Source: Asterella californica (Eukaryota > Streptophyta > Marchantiopsida > Marchantiales > Aytoniaceae). Taken from it: a stretch of DNA of 64,000 nucleotides. The position numbers and the translations under genes were made by a program. Position 1 is the first letter of the stretch. Each line of letters begins with the position of its first letter. The notes under the pieces are model-generated. The model searched no databases. It saw nothing but the letters and a program-made list of their open reading frames with translations, and was not told the origin of the DNA. Location of the stretch: NCBI GenBank assembly GCA_036924285.1, contig JAYKYS010000010.1, positions 9,647,001 to 9,711,000 on the forward strand, read 5' to 3'. Positions 56,699 to 64,000 of the stretch are shown one piece after another.

Positions 56699-57684
56699 AT
56701 GGAAGAAGAAGAGCTGACTCTCAAGGTGAGAGAGACAAAAGATGATTTACACGAGAGACTACAGAGCATGGAGGTATCGCTTCACAGAAAATGAGAAGAG
56801 CTACAAGGCTTAAAAGCAGAGGTGGGACGCATCCGATATTCCAAGGTCTCCTATCCTCGATTAATCAAACCAACCATAGTCAGACGCAAGACACTCATTT
56901 TAGATCTGAATGGAGTGTTAGTGAAGACGGGAAGGAATGATTTGGAGCTTCAGGAAACGAAGGAGAGAGGTTATAAAATGGAGAGATGTCAGAAGAAAGA
57001 TCTGTATTATGTGGTATGAAGAGGTGAGAAAGAATTCATGGATGTATGTTGTCAAGCATACATCCAAATACATTCAAATTCTTATTTGGACACGAACTAT
57101 GAGCAACTGCAATGCTCTTCTCCGATCGATGGAGATGAGAAGGCATCTATCTCCAGGCATCACTTCATGTCAAGTAAGTAGTTTTCTTGTTTGACTTATG
57201 ATTTGCATCTTATTTTGACTTATTTTGATGATGTTTTGTACATTTCTCCTCCTTCTGGCTAATGGTTTGCGGATGAATGTAGGTCTCTATCATTTTTGCA
57301 GAAAACATGTACATTCGTTTCAAAACGGTGAGAGAAGCCGTAAGTGGAAACTATCTATACTTGAAAGACTTCTCTACACTTTATTCTTGGAATTTATGTG
57401 CGAGAGATTGTCTACTCGTTGATGACTCGCCGGAGAAAAATAGTACTAACAATCTTTTTAGTGCTATTCATTCTCCGGTTTTTCTTCCTGACTCAGCTGA
57501 CAGTGACCGAGATGATTATCTTTTGAATATTCTTCTACCGTGGTTGAGAACTTGGGGAATGATCACATGCAAAATCCCAACCTTCGTACGTTCTACATAC
57601 AAGCAAGTGTTCGGACGGCATCCGTTCTTGGCATTGAAAGCTTATTGGGGCAAACTGTCATCCGAGGATGAAGAGATGGTATGA
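56699..57684 (+). pseudogene. Coiled-coil plus FCP1/NIF-like phosphatase gene, decayed
   Basis: From the ATG at 56699 one frame reads MEEEELTLKVRETKDDLHER, a TGA at 56791, then a coiled coil (EELQGLKAEVGRIRY) and KTLILDLNGVLVKTG. The last matches HAD motif I of FCP1/NIF phosphatases, but with N-G-V in place of the usual D-E-T after DL, so the second catalytic aspartate is missing. It continues to DLYYVV, another TGA (57017), FMDVCCQAYIQI, a frameshift, and IWTRTMSNCNALLRSMEM (motif II region). An intron with donor aa|gtaagt (about 57175) and acceptor tttttgcag (57299) precedes exon 2 (57300-57684): DCLLVDDSPEKNS (the DD motif), FLPDSAD and NILLPWLRTWGM. These are typical of plant NIF-domain proteins. 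Two stops and a shift make it non-functional as read. Host-gene relic or captured by a transposon: unresolved. Confidence 0.7.
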
Positions 57685-57879
57685 CAGAGCTGTAGTGTTC
57701 AACAGCGAATGGAGTTTATGAAAAATCTCAACTCATGATGTATTCTAGATCCAAATATCACTAAAGATCTACATTTTTATCTATTACTGGTCAGGAAAAG
57801 CACATCTGGCTGAACCAGAGAACTGTACAAATGTGACACCTCATCATACTGTCGGTTACTGATTATAGAATATAGTGTT

Positions 57880-58380
57880 ACTCACCGTAACAAAAAGTCC
57901 ATCGCATCACACTGATGGTTGAGAACATCGTGTTACTCACAATAAGAAAAAGCCCATCGCACTGATGGCTGTAGAGATCATATCCAATGTGATGCGATTT
58001 AACACCTACAGAGAGCACATCGCACTGGCTGTAGAGGTCATATCGCACAGTCCAGTACGATGCGATTTTACCCCTTACAAGATCAAATCGCATCGCACTA
58101 ATCGCAGTCTAGTGCGATGCGATTTGATCCGTACAGAGAGCACATCACAATATTTGTAGAGATCATATCGCACAGTCCAGTGCGATATGATTTGACCCCA
58201 AACAGCACATCGCACTGAACTCATAGAATAAGAACATAGAGCGATTCGTGCTATACAAAAAGCCCAGAGAAAAATAACATAGAGCTATACAAAGAGCGAT
58301 TCGCGCTATACAAAGGTGCATTAAACCCAGAGAACAAGAATGTCGAGCTATACAAAGAGCGATTCGCATTGAACTGTAAG
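57880..58380. repeat. Degenerate array of cgcact / gtgcgat words
   Basis: Repeated modules include catcgcactg, gatgcgattt, gtagagatcatatc and cacagtccagt-cgat (about 57950-58200), followed by several gagcgattcg-gctatacaaa units (58235-58380). Some stretches are locally self-complementary, for example aatcgcatcgcact near gtgcgatgcgattt at 58085-58125. Confidence 0.85.
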
Positions 58381-59173
58381 TCGGCATGTCTCTCACCCAG
58401 GGGTACCTCAGATGACTAGGATTACTAGTGCACTTTAATTACAAAAATTCAATTATACCCATGCTCACTTCACTCAACACTCTGACTCGTATGATCACAT
58501 CGATCCCTCTAATAGCGTTCCTGCAAACAAGTTCTAACTCCGCTCTCCACATTGCATCACATAGTACTCAAGGACTCCCAAGGTCTCCAATGCTCACTTT
58601 ACGTATAGACAGGAAAATGAGAGTGTCTTTCATCCTCTCAACTCCTCCTTATATACTCTACAACTTCTTACCGTGGTAACTTTTATTAAGTTACGTTATC
58701 TCATGGTAAGTGCGTAATCCCAAATAGTTAAACTTCTAAAGGCTACTAAGACTTTAAGAATAGCACACACATTACTTGTTCTCCTTTACTAAAGTAAGAG
58801 ATTCTCCTACTTTAGCTTTTGTAAAGTGTTAACTTTCCACGCTATCCAATCGGAAGACGACAACAAACTAATACGTCTTTTGAGGAGCATCTTTAGATCT
58901 TTGTGCATGATTTTCCATCATGCATCCAATCAGCGATGGTCAACAAAGTTACATACTTTGAGAAGCATATTTAGAGCTCCGCACTTGTCACATAGTGCCA
59001 TAGTGGAACCTCTAATAGTTTCCTCAACTTAGTTATAACCATCTCAGCTAGTTATGACTACTTTTGATCATTCTAGATTTAGATCTTCGAACTAGAGTAA
59101 CCTATAAGATAGTCATACCTAATGAAATTTATATAAGCACATACACAAATAATGAGATACTTATGGTGTGACA
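58381..59173 (-). mobile_element. Part of the 3' LTR of the minus-strand Ty3 element
   Basis: On the minus strand, the polypurine-like gtctggggatgaa (59174-59186) is followed by TGTCACACCATAAG starting at 59173, a canonical LTR start. The far end was not located; a TATA-like ccttatatactc near 58650 may belong to it. There is no second LTR in the window for comparison. Confidence 0.5.
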
Positions 59174-59186
59174 TTCATCCCCAGAC

Positions 59187-62100
59187 TTAATTTTCACTCC
59201 GTCCTCAGAGTGAAGTATCACGTTGATGAAACTTTTTCAGCTTGTCGTGGTTCACTCGGTCGAAGAACGTACCACTCCTTTCTTGAAGATCATAGGTGTT
59301 ATTACTCCACACTTTGGAGATGATGAAAGGTCCAAAATATCGACGTAAGAACTTCTTTTGAACTCGCTTGTGCCTAATAGCATCCCATAACATCACCCAC
59401 TCACCTTATTGAAATGACTGTAATTTCATTTTGTTCTTCGTCAAGCGTTGTCATAGCTCTTCTTTTGTTGTAGCTGAGCCATCTCAAGTCGTTGAGCTGC
59501 ATCGTCTCTATTCTCGTCCAGCTCCAACAAGATTTCTCTCTTCTCTTTCTCAGCTATTGGACCGCCCTTGCTCTTCAATCCAGCTTGCAAGGTCTGAAAT
59601 GTGGTTAGGTCGAACTGGATTGGTAATCTGGATTCCAACCCATACACCATCTTGAAAGGTGAATATCTCGTAGACGTCTTCACTGTTGTACGATTTTCTC
59701 ATAGAACCGCATGAAGACGCTTGTCTCAATTGTGTTTGGCCCCTTCCATGTCAGCATCCTTTGCTAACATTTGACACAAGGTAAAGTTTGTCCTCTCTTC
59801 CAAACCATTTGAACTAGGTTTATATGAAGTAGTAACCCTCTGAGACATGGAGAAGTGTGTGCACATAGCGGTAGTCATATCACTCACAAATTCTCGACCC
59901 CTATCAGAAACTAACTCCAAGAGACATCCAAACCGAATAATGATCCGTTCGTATAGAAATCTACCCACCTCAACTTCTCCAATAGTTACAAGAGGTCTAG
60001 CTTCTACCCACTTTGTAAGGTAATCTGTGGTTACAACAATATACTTATTGTTGCGAGGGGTGCGATTCAAAGGTCCAACAAAATCTATTCTTCATTTCTC
60101 GAAAGGTCCAAGAACTGGAATAAATCTAAGAGGAGTAGAAACACTGGATTTGATAGCGAAAGCTTGACAAACATCACAAGTTTTATAATACGTCAGGCAA
60201 TCTCTAAACATCCCCCTCCAATGATATCATGCGTCAAGTATCTTGAGGGTCGTTAACTTGCCTGCGAAATGTCCTCCACATACTGGACCGTCATGGAATT
60301 CTTCCATGAGTCGTAGAGACTCCTCCTTGCTCGCAGCTCTTCTCAAGACCCCATCAACTCCTTCACGGAATAACACACCTTCCACCACCGAGTAAGGTTG
60401 ACTTCGTTTCACCAACGTCTTCTTCTCTCTGATCCGCATCTCATCTGGATAGACACCTTCCGTAACAAAATCCCAAATTTCTTGATATTCTATTGGGATA
60501 CTAGAGTTTCTCATCAAAACCATCAAATCTTTGTCAGGAAAGGTGTCATCCACCGGCTCCTCTCCATCGTCATCGTAAGCTTTAGATAGCAAATATGCAT
60601 TCGCGTGTTTTTTTCCTGGTCACTCGCAGATCTCATAGTCGTACTCTGACAATAAGAGCTTCCACCTTGTTAATCGTTCTTCGACCATAGATTAATTGAA
60701 GATGTACTTCAATGCCTTAAGATCTGTAACGATAGTGAACTTGCCTCCTATGAGATAATGTCGAAATTTTCTCAGAGCATAGATCACTGCTAATCCTTCT
60801 CTCTCTGTCACAGAATAATTTCTCTCTGCCTTGACCATTTACCGACTAGCATATGCGATAGGGTGATCTCTACCTTCAACTTCATACCTTAACTTAACTT
60901 GACTTAAAGTACATCCTACTGCTATATTTGAAGCATCCATATATAGAATAAACTGTTTATTCCAATCAGGCTTAACCAAGATCAGAGCTGAAGTAAGAGC
61001 TTTCTTCAATTCCTCAAAGGCGGCTAGAGCTTCTTCATCTCCTAAAATCAACACGTAATCGACTCCCTTCTTCAGATATACAATCAAAGCATATGCTTTA
61101 TGTGAGAACAAGAGTATAAACCTTTGATAATACCTCACCATACCTAAAAACTGTCGTAGCTTAGTGAGAGTACTAGGAAAAGGGAGTTCTAAGATCTTCT
61201 GCACCTTCTCTGGATCTACGGCAATGCCGTCTTTGGATATGATATGACCCAAGAGTAACCCTTCCTCACACCCAAATATACATTTCTCCGGATTGAGATG
61301 CATTTGCTACATCTAAACATTCAAGACCTTTACAAGGTGCTCAAAATGCTTCTCCTTACTCCCCTAAACACAAAAGTCATCTATAAAATCTCTCACAAAC
61401 TTTCCTAAGAAAGGTTCGAACACTTTGTTCATAAACCTTTGAAACGTCGCAGGAGCATTACACAGACCAAATGGCATAACTCAAAATGCAAACGTACTCC
61501 ATGGAGTAGTGAAAGTGGTAAGGTGTTGATGTTCCGGTGCAATTTTGATCTGGTTATATCCGCTATGACCATCTCCAAAGCTGTACCATTCGTTTCCCGC
61601 CACTTTTTCCAAGATCTCGTCGATGAAAGACAGAGGATAATAATCCTTCTTTGTGACATCATTGAGCTTTTTGTAATCAACACATACCTTCAATTTGCCA
61701 TTTTTCTTCTTTACGATCACAATGGGTGATACCCATTCAGAATGCTCCACCTCGTAAATGAACCCAGCAGTGTGCAGCTTCTCGATCTTTTCTTTCACCA
61801 GATCAGCAATCGGAGGACTCACTCTTCGTTGCTTCTGTCGCACCGGTTTGATCTCTTTCTCCAACTCGATACGGTGTTGCTCAAGTGTGACCTCTCTCAA
61901 ATCCTTGTAATTAAATGCAAATACATGAATATATTTGCGAAAGATCTCCTCGAACCGATCCTTCTCCTCTTTAGTAACATTCGATCCATAATGTAGGGTG
62001 GAAATTCTTCTCCACATCCTCAGGAGCCAAAGGTTCTTTGTCCCGATCTCTTTGCACTTCCAGAGAGAGGAAAAGATCCACTACATTCACACCCACATTT

Positions 62101-64000
62101 CGTTCTTCTCTCTCCTCCTCTGATGAATTTTCAGATTCTGAATCTGAAGAATTGGTACCCACATCAAAAGTAGTATCGACAACTTCTGACTCTCATTAGT
62201 TCGATGTGGGTCGATCTGATTCTGACGTCCCAACTTGATCTCCGAGCAATGGAACTTTGATCCGGTGGTGATTCAGTCCGATGCGTAAATAACCTTTGTG
62301 CCAGTTATCTGTTGCATGTACTGCTCGAAGCCAAGGTCTTCTGAGCAACATTTCATAACTTGACTTTTCAAGATTTGAAATGTCATGTTTACTTGCACTC
62401 CCATTACTGACACACAAACTCTCTCCAGCACTCCCAATGGCCTAACTCGTTGTCTGTTAGTCATGCCAACCGTGATACTAGAAGGACGAGTTGGTACTAG
62501 ATCCAGCTTCCTCATGAGTCGTTCCGAGATGACATTTACTGCCGATCCTCCATCGACAAGAACATCTGAGACATCTCTCTCATTGATACGAGTCTCTACT
62601 TTTGATGCCTTGTTGCACACCTCTCCTTCACTAGCATCTACAGCACTCACGCCGACCGTAGGAGGATTTATCTTCTACTTCCGACCTCGTTGAGAGCTTA
62701 GACCGCTACGAAGTTCTTTCCTCACCGAAGGATTCAGAGCAATCAATTGTCTCACAGTAATGTTTGCTCGTTGCTTACCCACGTCTTTCCCATATTGTAC
62801 TTTGATTGCTCCATTGAAATTGTAAAATCAGTATTTCCCAGTTTCTTCCGCCGCTCTTTGATTTTTGAAGAAGATTTGCTACTCCGAGTATTTTGACTTG
62901 GAGAATCTTCCATCACGACAGGTTCTCTCTCATCGAAATGCGTCCTCATCCTCTTCCTCTCTTGGACCAACAGCTCTACAGATTGAAAACCTTCTCGTAC
63001 ATCTTGTGGCTCCAAGATGTCAATGCATGCTACACCCTTGTCCTTGCTTTGTGAAGTTGAAGCTCCATCCGCCGTTCCACCATTACGACTTGGACAATTA
63101 CGTTGAAAATGTGATCCTCCACACGTAAAACATCCTTGGTTCGTGTAGTTACTTGGGTGATCCTTGCGGTGGTCCACCTCTAGACTGATAGTTTCCATAA
63201 CCTCATGAGCCTCCTCCAACATTTGGACTCCGGTGTTGCACCAAATTCACCATATTGATCTTCAAATCTGCCAGAGATTCTGTCAGACTTTTCAACTCAT
63301 CACGAAAGTCGAGAGTAACAGATCTAGATGGTACATTGGCTGTAACCGCACTAGTAGGAGTTATCGGAGTCAGATTCTGAAATCGAACAGTCGGAACACT
63401 CGCAGGCATCAGAGTTGGCATGCTCGGCACTTGTACATCTCCACATGCTGCCCCAACAGTCATTGGTTGCAAGTCGTCTCCATCCAGACTCTCTTCCATC
63501 CTGGTTGCGATCTTCACTGCATCAGCCTTCGAAGTTGGTCTCTCATATCGCACTTGTGTTGGAATCTCCGGCCTCAATCCTCCAATAAAATTCTTTGTGA
63601 GCATTGCTCCAATGTCCACCATCGTTGGCTCTACTACATCTCCACTCTTTCGTAAAACCATCCGAAACTTCTGCTCTAATTTCTCCATCCTCTCGGCTTA
63701 AGTCCTTACTTTCTCTTTCTCTCCTTGTTGAGGTAAGTTACCTCTACCATTAGCTTCTCGTAACTTTCATCGGGAAGAAAAGTTTCAATTAAGGCCTCCG
63801 TCAATACTTCCCAAGTATCAACTGGAGTCCCCACTACGCTTCTCTTCTTCCTATCCTCATATCATGTCAATGCAGAATTCTCAAGAAATTTAGGTATCAA
63901 CCCTACCCACTCGCTCTTCTTTCGATCTCCACTGCCAATGCATGCTCGTTTGAAGTCCCTCGCAAATCCTTCCACGTCTTCTCCATCCTTTTCGTAAAAC
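59187..64000 (-). pseudogene. Ty3/gypsy retrotransposon gag-pol, degenerate, cut by the window edge
   Basis: Minus-strand polyprotein with many stops. Gag runs from the edge to about 62.75 kb: LTEALIETFLP, LEQKFRMVL, then the zinc knuckle CFTCGGSHFQRNC (63100-63140, CX2CX3HX4C spacing). Protease: VLVDGGSAVNVIS (about 62550). RT: FIYEVEHSEWVSPIVIVKKK and DYYPLSFIDEILEKV (61481-62017), then [16 protein letters not shown] and FIDDF (about 61370-61480). RNase H: FILYMDASNIAVG, then EREGLAVIYALRKFRHYL and TDLKALKY. Integrase: H-H-C-C finger with TCDVCQ, then DFVGPL, VSDRGREF and NGLEERTN as the D-D-E core (59726-60592). The C-terminal part ends at about 59205 (FFDRVNHDKLKKFHQR). The domain order is standard Ty3/gypsy, without a visible chromodomain. 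Not functional. Confidence 0.93.

Overview
This is a window of plant nuclear DNA. Two spliced host genes, both on the minus strand, can be followed exon by exon with matching intron phases. One encodes the cilium/flagellum protein CFAP299 (positions 921-4399). The other encodes plant-type Mediator subunit 15, MED15 (positions 18510-29865). A MED15 with the plant KIX start and plant C-terminus places the organism among streptophytes. A CFAP299 gene without visible lesions implies flagellated cells, so the likely source is a lineage with swimming sperm (moss, liverwort, hornwort, lycophyte, fern or charophyte alga). I cannot name the species.

Layout. 0-4.4 kb: CFAP299, 11 exons, with a (CT)n minisatellite in intron 3. 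4.4-10.6 kb: decayed duplicated DNA, including two inverted copies of a short RPF2-like first exon and a diverged copy of the MED15 leader/intron-1 region. 10.7-15.1 kb: an AT-rich island with one intact, unrecognised 223-codon ORF containing an internal repeat. 15.1-16.0 kb: a truncated LINE-like ORF. 17.5 kb: an exact 67-bp copy of the MED15 3' end. 18.5-29.9 kb: MED15, 14 coding exons, two with GC rather than GT donors. 29.9-30.8 kb: the probable MED15 leader and promoter. 31.2-32.6 kb: a second AT-rich island.

From 32.6 kb to the end the window is mostly degenerate LTR-retrotransposon sequence. It holds a plus-strand Ty3-type pol joined to an LTR of opposite orientation (32.6-36.0 kb), inverted copies of an LTR/leader family (38.2-39.5 and 53.5-54.5 kb), two related gag regions facing each other (47.5-51.5 kb), and a minus-strand Ty3/gypsy element running off the right edge (59.2-64.0 kb). 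Between the last two lies a decayed gene with a coiled coil and an FCP1/NIF-type phosphatase domain (56.7-57.7 kb), flanked by arrays rich in the words GCACT and AGTGC. The 41-47.5 kb stretch has low coding content but three conspicuous hairpins or palindromes.

CFAP299 and MED15 have unrelated cellular roles (axoneme versus transcription), and nothing here suggests they work together. I did not find a convincing undescribed multi-gene system. The best leads are the 223-aa repeat protein, the duplicated ends of MED15 next to an RPF2-like exon, the two GC-AG introns, and the phosphatase-like pseudogene in retroelement surroundings.
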